The translations under genes were made by a program, and so were the position numbers. Shown in pieces: positions 1 to 12,354 of a DNA stretch of 64,000 nucleotides (positions within the stretch are counted from its first letter, which is position 1; each line of letters begins with the position of its first letter). The DNA is taken from positions 215,838,205-215,902,204 of the forward strand of contig CP136064.1 of assembly GCA_032622095.1 (NCBI GenBank), written 5' to 3'. The notes beneath the pieces are model-generated. The model did no database searches, was not told the origin of the DNA, and worked only from the letters and a program-made list of their open reading frames with translations. The stretch is from Siphonodentalium dalli. Its lineage: Eukaryota > Mollusca > Scaphopoda > Gadilida > Siphonodentaliidae.

Positions 1-2
1 AT

Positions 3-211
3 AACATCCCAGCTGCTGCTCGTCGTGGGAAAAACAATGAAAAACAAGCCACTTGTGAAGTCTGTAGAAAGTCGTATGCTTCATACTCAAGTGTGGAGGA
101 GCATGTCAAGAAACAACATAGCGATGAACCTGACATAGACAACTATCTGCAGAGACTGACAGTTCTGAAGCAAGAAAAGTGTCACATATGCAACATGACA
201 TTCCGCAGTCG
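3..211 (+). CDS. Exon 2 (3' part) of the left zinc-finger gene, cut by the window edge
   Basis: The open frame reads from the window edge to a GTGAGT donor at 212. It encodes about 69 residues beginning NIPAAARRG. One complete C2H2 finger is present (CEVCRKSYASYSSVEEHVKKQH with C-x2-C and H-x4-H spacing), then a 20-residue spacer rich in charged residues, then the first half of a second finger (CHICNMTFRS) ending in the split codon CG|. It matches exon 2 at 45245-45518 and 31856-32129 in order, length and phase, so it is the same exon of a third paralogue. Spliced to 5075 it gives R-KALYHHEDTQH, which completes the finger with correct spacing. Exon 1 must lie to the left of the window. The upstream part of this exon is missing only because the window starts here. 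Confidence 0.85.
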
Positions 212-1257
212 GTGAGTATCAGAGAAGTGTCTGGAATATATGTACATCAGGGTTTCCATTACTACGGCTCAGCGTCCGTGTAACGGCCTCATTCCTCTTG
301 ACGATGATATGTTTGAGATATACATGTACTTTAAGTTAAATAGCAATCTATCGTAAAAAGAATCGTACTGCAACAGGAGTTCAAGGGTTAACAGAATACT
401 GGTGAAAAGGCAGGTCAATTGAGCACAGTATGTTACCGGTACAGTGTAACCCTTTGAAATAAAAGTGCCAAAACTACAACTCAATGTTTGGTGTGTGGTA
501 AAATAGACATGTTAATTGTAATTGTATACAGCGTAATACACATATGAAAATGTTGCGGTAACATCAAAGAAGTTTGGGCTGCTGAGTATGGATATTTTGT
601 GCACAGGATTTCTGTGAATGAAACTACTCACGCTCGGATACCCTGTGCAAAAACATTCCCCCAATATGGAGATAAAAGTCAAAGTACAGCCAATAATAGT
701 TTTTTTTATCCTGCGTGGGGCCCCAAGCACAAACACATAAACAATGACGCAAAAACTGAATTATATTACAAAATACATGCAGGGTCTAAAACTGTTCATA
801 CCAGTGGTCCTAACTATACTAGTAGTTAGCATGCAGTGGTCCTAACTAAACAGACTATTGAACTAGCTACGCAATCCGAGTTTGAATGATTTCGCTACCA
901 TTCATATTATGCCGCTATAAATATCTTTTGCATTATGACGTCACAGCGCACAAATAGTTTTATGATTGAGAATATATCCTTTCGGTTGAATTTTTTGGAA
1001 ATACTTCGTTCAATTCTCCTTGCTAGGTATTATTGGTCAATGCATAGACGCTTTTTAGTATTTAAATATACCTGTCGGAATCTTATAAATATGTAAACAC
1101 TGTAACACTTGGCTTGTTCATTTATTTAGTCTTCAATCAGACGGCGGTCTCACATGCGTAATTTCATGACAAATACTCTGGGTACCATGAACAGAATTAA
1201 TGCACCCACGGAAATGATACACGTAGCTTTGGTTTGCTTTATGAGTATCTCAGCTGC

Positions 1258-1400
1258 AAGGAAATGACTGCTTTTCAGTGACAAATACCTAAATTTTCTC
1301 CCGACGGAACGAACCATTGTAACCCTGTCGCGTTATATGTTTCCCCAATACAGCTGAAATACGGACTAATTTATTTTCCGCTGGCGGAAACCCTGGTAAG
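1258..1400. repeat. Dispersed repeat, also at 48060-48190
   Basis: About 130 bp containing 'cttttcagtg', 'acgaaccat', 'cctgtcgcgt' and 'cggaaaccctg' recurs at 48060-48190 in the same order and orientation. It is probably one end of an old mobile element. I did not identify a class. Confidence 0.55.
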
Positions 1401-2410
1401 TGTACACATATGTTCAAAATAAGTGTCCCTTTTATGTTTACAATGCGGTCAGAATGTCGACGCAACACAGTGTTGTTGCATTTATAATGCTTTGCAGACC
1501 TGTGCATTGTGACCTCTTTTATGTTTAATGCAGTGCATTCAAGTTAATTAACGTGCTGCATTGAGAGTCAATGCAGTCGCTTTGAAGTTTTCAATCACCG
1601 GGCCGAAAAAATATACCAGCGCTGAATTGTGTAAGTATATTTTTTAATTTAGTTTTTTTAACATTCACCTCTGAATAATTTGGTGTTATTTTCCCATTCC
1701 TAATATCCGTACGGACATGGTGAAGTTGTCACATCATAAATGTGTTAAATATTGAAGTAATTACGGAGGAGTATACTGAACAGTAGTTCCGAAATCGCGA
1801 AGAAGCACGTGTGCGCTATTTCAAGGTATTTTAGTGAGCTGCACCATATGTAAGCGATTTGATAGATTTCATTGAAATTACACGAGGACCTCAACCATTG
1901 AGTACATTTGTACTAAAAAAAAAAAAAAATTCACGTAAGGACTGAATATATAGCCTGTTTCTTAATAAACCAACGCATTTTATAAGCCAACAAGAAGGAT
2001 AAAAAAATTGCCGTTATATATGATAACTAGCAGATTAGCCCGCCACTGGCGGGATTGGTCCCATGGCTTTGGTCGATCCATTAATTTTAGTTTTTCAAGG
2101 TAACCCCGTACGTCACTGCTACCGCTGATGCCCGAAATATCGCCCAAGGTCATTTGCGGGTACCGTGTCAAGGTCATGTTGGGTGGACAAAATAACTGGA
2201 AAAAAATATTTCCCGTCCCGAGTTGACCATACATAACAAATTTCACATCGATGTCACCGCTGACTACCGAGATCGCCCAAGGTAATTTGTGGGTACCCGT
2301 TTCAAGGTCAAGGTCACCTCGGGCGGACAAACTGACCCGACGAAAATCTCCTCCGTCCCTTGGAACCCCTAAGTACAAAATTTCGTCTCAATATCCCCAG
2401 TTTTGACCTG

Positions 2411-2795
2411 CCGTATATTTTCACTAAAGTAGATAAACGCTCTTTAATAGTGACGCCTCATATACAAACGCTCATTAATTATCACGCGATTAACCCATCA
2501 TTACCCATCAATACGGTGGCAGTTGAAGGGTGAAGGAGTGGTCGCACAGGCTTGCTAATTGTCCGAGTGCACTGCCTGTGGCTTTTTACCCTTACACAGC
2601 ACGTTTTCGTCTCGATATGCCCAGTTTCCGAGACGGTCACAAATGCCGTATATTTTCACTAAAGTAGATAAACGCTCTTTAATAACGGCGCTTCATATAC
2701 AAACGCTCATTATTATCACGCGATTAACCCATCACTCCCCATTGCGGTCGCAGTTGAAGGGTGAAGGAGTGGTTGCACGGGCTCGCAAATGGTCC
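2411..2795. repeat. Two-copy tandem direct repeat, period about 235 bp
   Basis: The block starting ccgtatattttcactaaag at 2411 is repeated at 2646, followed in both copies by 'cgctctttaata', 'catatacaaacgctcatta', 'atcacgcgattaacccatca' and 'gttgaagggtgaaggagtgg'. The copies differ at scattered positions, so the duplication is not recent. Confidence 0.75.
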
Positions 2796-3618
2796 GATGT
2801 TGCGTTGATGGTTACTTCCACATTGAGGAAAATTGCAACCTCATTGAAGTAACATTGTGACTGTGTTACGTTAACACTAGAACCATGTTCCTGGTAATTT
2901 TTGTTGTTGAGAATATGTATAGTACGTCTATATTCTCAATAAATGCTCTTACAAACCCTGTACAGACTGTAAAATAGAAAAACAAATTCCATCCATAGAA
3001 ACACTTAGGCCCAACATTTCTCACTGTAATCTGAGTGTATGGGAGGGGGTGTTGCTTCCACAGCTAATTGTTAAACTTGTAGCTTGTATAAACCAATTGG
3101 TTTATGAGATAAACCTAAGCACGTAGGTGAGAAAATACAGTACTAGTACTCATTGACTCAGTGTTGGGTGTTATGAGTTTAGACCATATTAAGTACATTT
3201 ATTTCAAAGTTTGAGATTGAGAACAACCCCCAATTGACATCCAAATCAGTTTGACATTGTCAGGTTTTTATGTTTACCCATACCATAGTATGGTAAACAT
3301 AGTGTCAATGTCCGGATTGACCACTCGTGGTTAGTCCATCCGTCGTCTGTCTGTCCATAGACACTTTATGCATGGTGCGATAACTCGAACATTTTCTATC
3401 TAATCGGAACCAAATTTTGTGTATGAATTTCTCAGCACAAAAGACAGATCGAGTTCGAATATGGGTTTGATCTGACTATTTTTAACTGATTTATGGCCCT
3501 TATTCGCAAACATATTCACTCATAAAATAAAAAAATTAAAAAATTTAGATTGAATTCTTTGCTCAAATTAACCAAAAAATAAATAAAAAATATATATATA
3601 TAATCAATTATTTGTTGT

Positions 3619-4106
3619 TTAAAGGTACTCAACCCGTAAAGAGGGTCCCCATCTCAACAGATTCCAACAACAACAATCCGATCAGAGGGTCCTATATTAC
3701 TATTTCTTTGGCTTTGGGGGTAAAAAATATTTGATTCGAGTCGAGGAACCCATCAAACAAAGCTCAGAGTCATTAGATATTGATTTTTGAAAATTCGTAT
3801 GTTCTCGAGATGAGTACTTATAACTGCCGTCAATTTGGTAACATGCTCGAGATTTTACGCCAAAATTCTATTCAAACAGACAAGGATGGATAACTCTATA
3901 ATCAAGTGGGTAATAATAACGAATTTTTTACTATCTTCTGGGCCAGAAAGAATTCCCGATAATAAAAAATAATAGATTTCTAAAATCGATATCTAACAAA
4001 TCTGAGCTTTGATGGGTGACTTCCTCGACTCGAATCAAATATTTTTGACCCCCGAAGCCATTGAAATAGTAATTGAGAGGAGTTTTATCGGGTTGAGTAC
4101 CTTTAA
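3619..4106. mobile_element. TTAA-flanked long-TIR MITE
   Basis: The termini TTTAAAGGTACTCAACCCG and the reverse complement of CGGGTTGAGTACCTTTAAA are inverted over roughly 150 bp. Inside the arms the matching blocks are 'tatttgattcgagtcgagga' and 'aaagctcag', and TTAA lies at both ends (3619-3622 and 4103-4106). The element has no coding capacity. Partial relatives lie at about 32200-32260 and 58245-58385. TTAA target duplication is typical of piggyBac-type elements, but the assignment is inferred from ends alone. Confidence 0.7.
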
Positions 4107-5074
4107 ATATAAATTAACAAAAATAATAATTTTAAACTTAACAAAATTTGAAAAACTAACACCATTATAACTCTGCAAGGATACCCGAGTCACCACACCA
4201 AATTTGGTTTAAATCATTCCAAAATCTTGTGTTATGTACTGGTAAATTTGTTTGGAGCGACATTAAACCCAATTCACCAATTCCATCCCATGCCATTGGA
4301 CTACTTAGCTATTGATCAGGCTATATTATTTTCTGATGTCTCTTATGCCAATGTGCAGATAAAGAAAGCTATGGTATCTAATTTAAAAAAAAGTTTCAAC
4401 AATGCACTTCACATGCTGTTAACAGTAGACTAGAACATCACTCTACAGATGGTCTGAGGTCATTATAAATGTTTCATAGAGATGCCAGCCTTTTAACATA
4501 AACAATGCCTGTGATTTGTTGACAGCTCTGCTGTATAATTGATACTAATGGGTCAGCAGTGAGGTGTTTATCTTGATGGCTGTTGTTGGTAACATTTGAT
4601 ACATTATCATTGTAAACTTAAATTGGAATCACTTGACCAAGTATTCCATGTCCAGGTCACCTTTTCACGTTTAACCCAAGGCTCCTGTTCCAGTGCATTC
4701 TCTTATATAAATGCGAGTGACCCATAAATTCCAATAATTTGTGTTATGTACATTGCCTATAATAGTACATAACAGTATACTCTATAATTTAACATAAAAA
4801 CTCTCATTTATGATTCCGTTCAGAGTAATTTACTATCGCCAAGGGATGGGTTAACATCTGCCTATCATGATCGGTCTCTCATTGATAAAAGACATCACAG
4901 CTAATAGATTAAAGAATTATGCTAGTGTACCCGGTATCACAATATGAATTTTGAAACCCTGTAACACATTCTTTTACAGAACTTTCTATGGCGGGGACAT
5001 GACATTTTTTTTAGTATTGTACAGGACAAGTCATCAAATATTATTTCAGAGTTTTCAATTTCTTTATCTTTCAG

Positions 5075-6443
5075 AAAAGCTCTGTACCACCATGAGGACA
5101 CACAGCATAGTCAGGACAATATAGAGAAGAAATGTGCAGACTGTGGCAAAATATATGACAGTGTGCCAGCACTGAAAAACCACATCATTACTGTACATGC
5201 AGTTGGGAAACAGTTCAGTTGTACTTTGTGTCCTGCAAAGTACAAACAACAGTCCTCATTACACAACCACATGAATTCTAATCACAAAAATGTCAAGACA
5301 CTTGCTTTCAAGTGTAAGGTTTGCTCCGAACGCTTTCAAACAGCTTATATTAGAGACAAACATATCACAACCACTCATACGGAAATTCAAATGTCTTGCT
5401 CGATATGTGGGAGAAAATTCTATAGAAAGCAGCTGTTGGATAGACACATGCTTCTTGTTCACAGTGATGTAAAGGAAATGTTCCATTGTTCTTACTGTGG
5501 CCAAGGTTACCGAGAGAAACACTCATGGATCAACCATATGCTTCGGAAACATCTAAAGTTTTATTCCTTCAAGTGTTTTCTCTGCTCATCTGGCTTTTTC
5601 AGATCTTCAGATCTCATTCAACACATGAAAGATATTCATTCAATAGATGACTTCAAGCCCGAAGCTCCAAAAAAGAATGCAATTTACAACAGAAAAGCTG
5701 ATGAACTTGCTTATTGTCCAAATTGCGGAGACAGCTTTTTCTTCAAGGCAAAGTTAGTTGAACACATGCAGGAATCACATGCAGATCTATACCCATATAC
5801 GTGCGGTTCCTGTAAGTTAGGTTTTGTCACAAAGTTTTTTCTGCAAAAACATCAAAGGATAGCTCATGATGAGGTTATACCACCGGAAGAAGAAGAGCCT
5901 GAACCACAATCAGAAATAGAGAAACGCATGAAACAAGAGCGATGTGAAAGAAAGAAAATGAGAACAAAAGTAAAAAGGGAAATGGAAGTTGGACAAGCAG
6001 AAAAAACTCTACCAAAAAGTATTACTCCTGTGAAAAAGCATAAACAATCAGAGATGACATCAGAATCTACAACAACTAGCATGTATGATGTGAGTGACCC
6101 TGAAGATGCATCACAGATGGCGTTAGAATATAATGCAGATGGTGTGCATGATATGAGTCATCCCGGAGATGCATCACAGTTGGATTTGGAATATAATGCA
6201 GATGGTCTGCATGTTGTCTGCGATACTGGAGATACAATTTCGGAAGTAAAGCTGCCACCTGATGTGGATCTTTCTTCGATGGGTTTCTTTCAAGTTGAGA
6301 AAGATGGTAACACATATCTGGTTCATCATCCGGCACTGAGTAGTGGTTTACATTTGAAGAGCCGTGATGAGCTATCACCACAAGAGAAACTGTCTCTGCA
6401 GGAGATTGAGAACATAGTTGATGCAGCGGATGTTGACAAGTGA
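5075..6443 (+). CDS. Zinc-finger exon A (terminal exon, type I)
   Basis: This terminal exon of 455 codons plus stop starts after a clear acceptor (tctttatctttcag). The first base completes Arg from exon 2, and KALYHHEDTQH closes the split finger. Eight complete fingers follow, starting CADCGKIY, CTLCPAKY, CKVCSERF, CSICGRKF, CSYCGQGY, CFLCSSGF, CPNCGDSF and CGSCKLGF. The link between the first two (HAVGKQF) resembles the classical TGEKP linker. After the fingers come an acidic patch (PPEEEEPEP), a basic stretch, two imperfect copies of a 22-residue unit containing EYNADG, and the family C-terminal signature QVEKDGNTYLV with LSLQEIENIVDAA. It is most likely a nuclear DNA-binding protein. Internal start codons in the open frame are not the real start, because the exon is read from the splice junction. 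Confidence 0.88.
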
Positions 6444-6589
6444 CAAGCAATTCATATAAGGCATTTTATTTTTTATTACTTGGTTACAGATTTTTTGGAC
6501 TCAAAGGTACGGGAGGGGAATCAAATAGAATCTGGAAATATATTTTTTTTTAAATTTAATTTGTTAAAAGATACCGTAGGGTTGGTAGA

Positions 6590-6595
6590 AATAAA
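6590..6595 (+). terminator. Candidate polyadenylation signal for exon A
   Basis: AATAAA lies 147 bp after the stop at 6443, in AT-rich 3' flanking sequence. It is a single hexamer, so the evidence is positional only. Confidence 0.4.
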
Positions 6596-7242
6596 ATATT
6601 TGCTGTATAATAATCTCATCTAAAACAAGCCACCAGATCGCCTGTGGCTATGCTTTGTCCGTGTCCACTTGCATGGGCAAACCTATTTTTTTGGATGTGC
6701 ATTTAAAGCAAGATACAGATAGATGAAAAAATATCGCAATATCAGCAGCCGCCATGTTAGAGTTGACATTCAATAAACATTGCCAGCATGCTTTGCTGTT
6801 TAATCGATGTTGTTGTATATATTACGTAAACTTATACTTTTTTCTAATTTTGTTGTTGTTGTAAATGTTTGGGTTAATATTCCCATTGGCAGAAATAAAA
6901 AAACCGAAAACTCAAATTTTAGTTTTTTTTTTTGGGTCGGGGATCCGTAAACCAAGTAATAAAAAAGAAAATGCCTAAAGGCACAACTAATATGTTTATG
7001 GTTGTGGAGGAAATAATGGTCTGATGTCAGATATTGCCACAGAACAATAATAACATACCAGCAGATGATTGGAAGGGTTAAATTTCATACATCCAGTAAA
7101 TTTGAATTCGTCAAGTTTGCATGTTTCCATTGATTAGAGTACCCATGATCTCTTTTGATACGGACACCCACAATCGATTAATATATTGATCGCGATACTC
7201 AGGATCGATGAAATATATCTTGCAGTCAAGATGGTTTCAGGG

Positions 7243-7484
7243 GCAAGCCTGCAAATAGTGTGTCTGTCATTTGCAGAATGAGATCCCAGAATGTGAATTT
7301 AGTGATCGTCAAGAATCACCAAATCACCCTCTGGGAACCTCATTCTGCTTAGGTCTCAACTGCCATGGGAGATCTAAGATCTAATTGATGTTCCCCTATT
7401 GAAGTTGATGATGTTCACCCATTAGTCACCTCGATTATGCATTTTATCTTCTGCAAATGAGAGACACACTATTTGCAGGCTTGT
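7243..7484. mobile_element. MITE, 'gcaagcctgcaaatag' family, copy 1
   Basis: Its termini GCAAGCCTGCAAATAGTGTG and the reverse complement of CACACTATTTGCAGGCTTG are inverted. Sub-terminal inverted blocks 'ctgtcatttgcag' and 'aatgaggtcc'-like are shared with copies at 13725-14154, 59478-59909 and, very worn, 46628-46845. It has no coding capacity. Confidence 0.7.
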
Positions 7485-8517
7485 TCAGGGGACTTCAAGT
7501 CACTGGAAAACAAATTCTGTCTTTCGAAAAGTAACAATTAACAGCACACTCTAAAACATTGTAGGCGGCAAATGTATAACAAAAAACAAGAAATTTTTCC
7601 TTGAAAATGCTCTTTAATGCTGCACCAACGCAGCTCTCGTCATGAAGGGGTTAATATGAAATTTCTAATGATATAAGCAGACAACAGTTAGAGCATTATT
7701 CTTAAAACGATTCCATTTAATTTAATTTTGTAGAGATGTTCAGCTAATAGTAATCTGTTCAATAATCAGTCTAAGCTACCGGTAGTTGTTGAACTTGTCA
7801 GCTGAACATCCCTACAAATAAATGAATAGGAATCAAGACATTATCAAGTACTACATGTATCTAGCAATGAGTATTTATTTATAAATTATTAATGAGACAA
7901 GGACTTTGCAATACCAGTAAGTGCAGGGTGAATGAAACCAATTTTAATTAAATTAAATTCAAGTCATGCTGATAAACAATAAAACAATTGAATCAACAAA
8001 TAACAAATCTGGAAAATGGTTACACTGCCTTAAGTTAATCACGAATGGTATGGCTTATCAGTCATTAGATGAAGGAAGTTTGTATAATCAGTTGTTAATA
8101 TTGTGACTAGTGCATCTGTACTCACTAGATTTTAATAGATAAAATATTTTATGAGAATACGGTCTGCTTTTAGCAACACAAGCCGACTCAAAAATTATTA
8201 TTTATGGAGAGACTGTTTTTAATGGCAGTTTGTTTGACTGGATTTTGCTGCAACCTGTTGAAGGTGTCAAGCTTTGTCACCACATTTCATTAATTTTGGA
8301 ACTCATCTTTGGAGAATGTGTTTTTGGTATACCCAGCTTAACCTGTGGAATGTTTCAGTGTTTTAACAACACAACATTATATAAATCTCACATCTGATCA
8401 CACATCAGAGAGAATAATCCCTGAAGTTGATAGTTGTATATGGTTACTGTCTCCAGAGATATAGAGGATCTACAACGAGTCCCCAGTTTATAGCGGAATT
8501 TACAAAACGAGTCCAGT

Positions 8518-8562
8518 AAATTAGGTCTGGACCGAGCATTTCGCGAGGTCCAGACCTAATTT
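8518..8562. repeat. Perfect 16-bp stem hairpin
   Basis: The arms aaattaggtctggacc and ggtccagacctaattt (8518-8533 and 8547-8562) are exact inverted copies around a 13-nt loop. The nearby words 'ttattacatgatcc' (about 8575) and 'ggatcatgtaataa' (about 8955) are also inverted, so this may be part of a larger worn element. Confidence 0.65.
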
Positions 8563-9204
8563 GTAGATTCTATTTATTACATGATCCAAAACATCTACAA
8601 AACATACTTAAATCAACAAATAGGATGCGAAAGTAACATCGGCTTCTATAAGGCATGCGATGACGTTTCACGTAACTATTCGTTGTTTGCCCGCGTAAAG
8701 AAATAGTCCCAGATAAATAAAGACTCTTTGGCGCATTTAATGGCGTATAATTAATGACATAACTTTTCAAACTCTTCATTCATGATAGTTTGTTGGAAAA
8801 ATATAGGAAGCCATAGTATTTTTGAGACGTGGCATACGGAATGTTAACACACGACAAACCGGAAGTCAAAGGTCGCCTGGCACTATTTCCTGTTATTAAA
8901 CGAACGTTTAATATCACAATTTATAGAATGGGTTTATTGAATGGAATAAGGTTAGGATCATGTAATAAATGAAAATATGAAATACATTTAATTTATACTG
9001 TAGCATAAAACTTAAAAGATTAATGCTGTATCAAAATTACCGATTCCCACAGCTGTGTACCCAAAACACCTAAATATGTGGCGACAATGACCCATTTCTG
9101 GATCATGACATGAATCTCTACACATCCCCACTGGCTATGCGAACTTTTTGAAGTTCTGACAGGGAAACATTATAACCTTGAAAAAATAGCGAAGGTATTA
9201 TATA

Positions 9205-9360
9205 GAGAATACCTACAGTTTTTGTTTGAATGCCGAAATATCTCATGAGTGTCTGGAAAGAGATATCAAATTTTCACGCGAGTGAAAATTCAATAATTCT
9301 TTCCAGGCACGAATGAGATGTTTCAGATATTCAAACAAAAAACTGTAGTTATTCTTTTAT
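9205..9360. repeat. Long imperfect hairpin
   Basis: The blocks 'tacagtttttgtttgaat', 'atctcat' and 'ctggaaa' on the left are mirrored by 'tttccag', 'atgagat' and 'attcaaacaaaaaactgta' on the right, forming a stem of about 60 bp with bulges. It is probably an internally deleted transposon. Confidence 0.6.
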
Positions 9361-10406
9361 TGTATGCGGATTATTTATGCTCAAAGTTGCTAAGTTAAGC
9401 CTTAATTAATTAAATCATTAACTGTACTTAAAGATAAATTATGGACTTGTTCGGGTGCATTAAACTTTTAAGTTATTATTCAGGCATTATGCCAACTGGC
9501 GGAATGTAGAATTCTACTACATCACCAAAAATCTCAAGCAAATCGAACGTACCACTCCATAAAAAAACATTATCTGAACTACACTCAATTGTAAATATTT
9601 ACTTCTCGATTCGGGACACAACTATCGGTGATAAAGAAATGAAAAGAGTTCGCCATCGAGAGTCACTGAATTTAATTAATATAATAATGATGGTGTGTGT
9701 TGTCGGTTTGGATTTAATATTTGTAAAAATAACTACTTTGAGCAAGATTATCCTCCATTTCTATTTGGTCACCCTTCCGGAGTGTTTCACATCACTTTAA
9801 GTAAAGAGTGCACGTGTCAGTGTTTACAAACAGGAAAGAGCCTAGGCGTAAAGTTTAATTTTACACACTGCGACTCAAACAGAATTGTCTATTGATCATG
9901 CACCATCATAAATTCGTCGCTTTTGATTGGCTAGTGGACAGTGTGCAAACAATGATCACTCGATCAACCTTGACAGCTCGTGTTAGTTTCAAGCCCTACA
10001 GTGAAATAACGCTATCCAGAGTGAAATAACGACATCGTAAATACAGAGATAAATACAACGATCTATGTTTCGGTAATTTCTCGCTATTTTATAGGCAAGC
10101 TTATAATAAATATTATTACACACCCACTGTTGTATTCCTAGTTCAAGCCTTTTGGTAATTTAGACCATTTGCTCTTGGGCGATCCTCGACTCTCCCTGGA
10201 GATGCATGACTTAATTATGTTGCTTTAAAAGGTGACATATCGAGAATTTAAGAAGTTTATTATACAAAAATCACACTCGTGTTAGTTAGAGATTACCGCA
10301 GTTGAGCAGATTGTGGAAGTATACCCCTTGAGCCACAAGAGTATCATACCGCTATCCACTGATAGTGATAGCCACTATCCCAGAACAACACATTGTGGCT
10401 CTATAT

Positions 10407-10672
10407 ATACCTATTCCTTGATAATATATTTCATAGTAGGTGAAGGTCCCAGCTTATTGCATTATTTAGATAGCTTTTGTAGGCCGATTTAGCAAATTGA
10501 TTACCCCCCACCCCCCCCCCCCCCAAATTGATTACCCCCCCCCCCCCCCCCCCCCCGAATATTTATTATTGCAAACCACAAAAAGCTAAATTTGTTCACA
10601 AAATTCACCTAAATCATGCAATCTTGAGCTGGGACCTTCACCTGCTGTGATAAATAAGGAATATGTATTAAC
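10407..10672. repeat. Inverted repeat around poly-C tracts
   Basis: Left 'attccttgata...taggtgaaggtcccagct' is mirrored on the right by 'agctgggaccttcacctg...aaataaggaat'. Two poly-C runs (10504-10524 with one A, and 10535-10556) lie in the loop. The 'ggtgaaggtccca' core also appears inside the element at 58672-59147, so this is a related fragment. Confidence 0.6.
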
Positions 10673-10704
10673 TAAGAAATTTATTCTCAATTAAGAAAAA
10701 GTCA

Positions 10705-11786
10705 TTAAAGACCCACTTAATTTTCGAACCCCTCCCCCAGATTACATTATATAAAAGATATGCTATATTAAATACCATTTGAAAGAGGAAGGTCCAAAAC
10801 ATTGTATTATCAACTTATCCAGTGTAATAAACATGTTGTTTTTGTTGAGGTACCGATGTCTGTTCTCTGCTTAAGTTTCATCTGGACTACTGCAAAGTCT
10901 ATTATTTTCAATGGAACAGAAATAACTATATCTTAGTCTGAATTCTGGGAGCTGAAACAGGGGAAATGTTTCTATGATTTCAGCTGTTTTCTATTACTCT
11001 ATGGGCACATTCTGAGACACAGACGTTCTAAATGGTGATGAATTATAGTATTTTAATCATATTTTATGTCATAGATTGTTATTAAATATAGAATATGTAG
11101 CTATTGTCGTCGCTTAAAATGTTTATGTCCGTGAGGGGGATTTGAGCATCTATTGGGCGAGGCTCTGCCGAGTCCAATAGATGCCAAATCCCCCGAGCGG
11201 ACATAAACAGTTTTAGCGACAACATTAGCTACATATTTTATTTATCCATCGCACAAAACATGCATTTTGTGCGGTAAATCTGTCATTTTCCTCAGTTTTA
11301 CATTCGTTACTTCGATGACGCCCTTACATTTATTAGGTCAAGCAAACTAATTAGTATTCATGACGTGGCAAAACCGGAGTGCAGCTTAGAGCGAAATAGT
11401 TCGTTTGGTTTTTTAATAGTTATTCTAAGCTGACCTTCAGCTAATGGTTTATAGATGTTTTAGAGCGAAAACACGTATCCGATTACGAATTTTGTATCAA
11501 TTGCGTTGAATTATGGACGACAAAAAGGTCCCAACATCACAATGACGTCATTCAGGTCAGTTGACGTCCCTAGTTACCTGCGCAATTTGCATATGCAATT
11601 ACGTCATTAAAGTAGTACTAACCTAATAAAGATACGTTGACCTAATAAAGCTACTTTGACGTAATAAACGTAACGTTTATTAGGCAGGCTTTGTGTAGGC
11701 AATAGAGGTAGTGAGCGGTGGATAAAACTGTATATCAAGGTATTAAAACAATTAATCGGCGAATCGAAAATTAAATGGGCCTTTAA
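10705..11786. mobile_element. TTAA element with internal insertion
   Basis: The ends TTAAAGACCCACTTAATTTT and the reverse complement of AAAATTAAATGGGCCTTTAA match those of the 505-bp element at 26506-27010, and the first 380 bp align with it ('taccatttgaaagaggaag', 'attgtattatcaacttatcc'). Between about 11090 and 11725 the alignment is interrupted by another repeat (see the next entry), so this is a nested insertion. Confidence 0.65.
11085..11728. mobile_element. Nested repeat with long hairpin; relative at 16450-16866
   Basis: It opens with a long inverted repeat (11085-11240): 'aatatgtagct', 'tttatgtcc', 'gggggattt' and 'catctattgg' are mirrored around 'aggctctgccgag'. The following 480 bp ('gcttagagcgaaatag', 'tagatgttttagagcga', 'caatgacgtcatt', 'gacgtaataaac', 'tttattaggcaggcttt') recur at 16450-16866 in the same orientation. 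Both end near 'ggtggataaa' or 'gatggataaa'. Confidence 0.6.
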
Positions 11787-12354
11787 GTAGTCAATTAAAA
11801 TTACAATTATCTCACATCTGATTAATAAAAAATTGGCAAAACACAACAAAGGTTGTTACAGATGTATAGTATATTTGGGAGTTAATTATCAACATCATAA
11901 AAATCTTGGGTTACTGGGTGGTCAGGGTTAGTTCAGTGTCAAGGGCCTTATTACTGAATGGGATTGTCTCGAACTTGGCCAGTTGTCACACTGTGGGAAT
12001 TTTTGGGCATTCTTTTGACCCCCAATACATTTCGAATTCACTTGAAAAGAACCATGCCACAAACAACAAGGGTTATTGCCATAGGTTTGTTGGAGGCAGT
12101 ATATCTCAACATGTGAGAGGCATATTACTATTTATCTTGCTGTGCACATATTCTATATTGGTATTTTAGTAATTTGCCCCAGGGGCCTGTGGCTGCACAG
12201 GCAATAAATAGAGGATCTACAACTTAACCCAAGCTTATAGTAAACAATTTATTCACCTTGATATTCAAAATTATTGTAAATGACAAAACAAAATATTTAA
12301 AACCATAACAGGAATCTACACATTTACAAATTACTATACCTCACCACATACTAG

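Larger units (their letters stand above)
212..5074 (+). other. Intron between exon 2 and zinc-finger exon A
   Basis: The intron has a GTGAGT donor at 212 and a TTTATCTTTCAG acceptor ending at 5074, and is phase 2. It contains a dispersed repeat at about 1260-1400, a two-copy direct repeat at 2411-2795, a mollusc-style dispersed repeat at about 3280-3480, and a TTAA element at 3619-4106. From 4107 to 5074 I see only AT-rich unique-looking sequence. Short open frames at 1980-2378, 2559-2852 and 4227-4433 have no recognisable domain and I do not count them as genes. Confidence 0.7.

Noticed and set aside
1980-2378. 132-aa minus-strand frame
   Set aside because: It has no domain and no paralogue, lies in an intron next to tandem repeats, and internal repetition (WAISVV / LGDISG) follows a DNA repeat.
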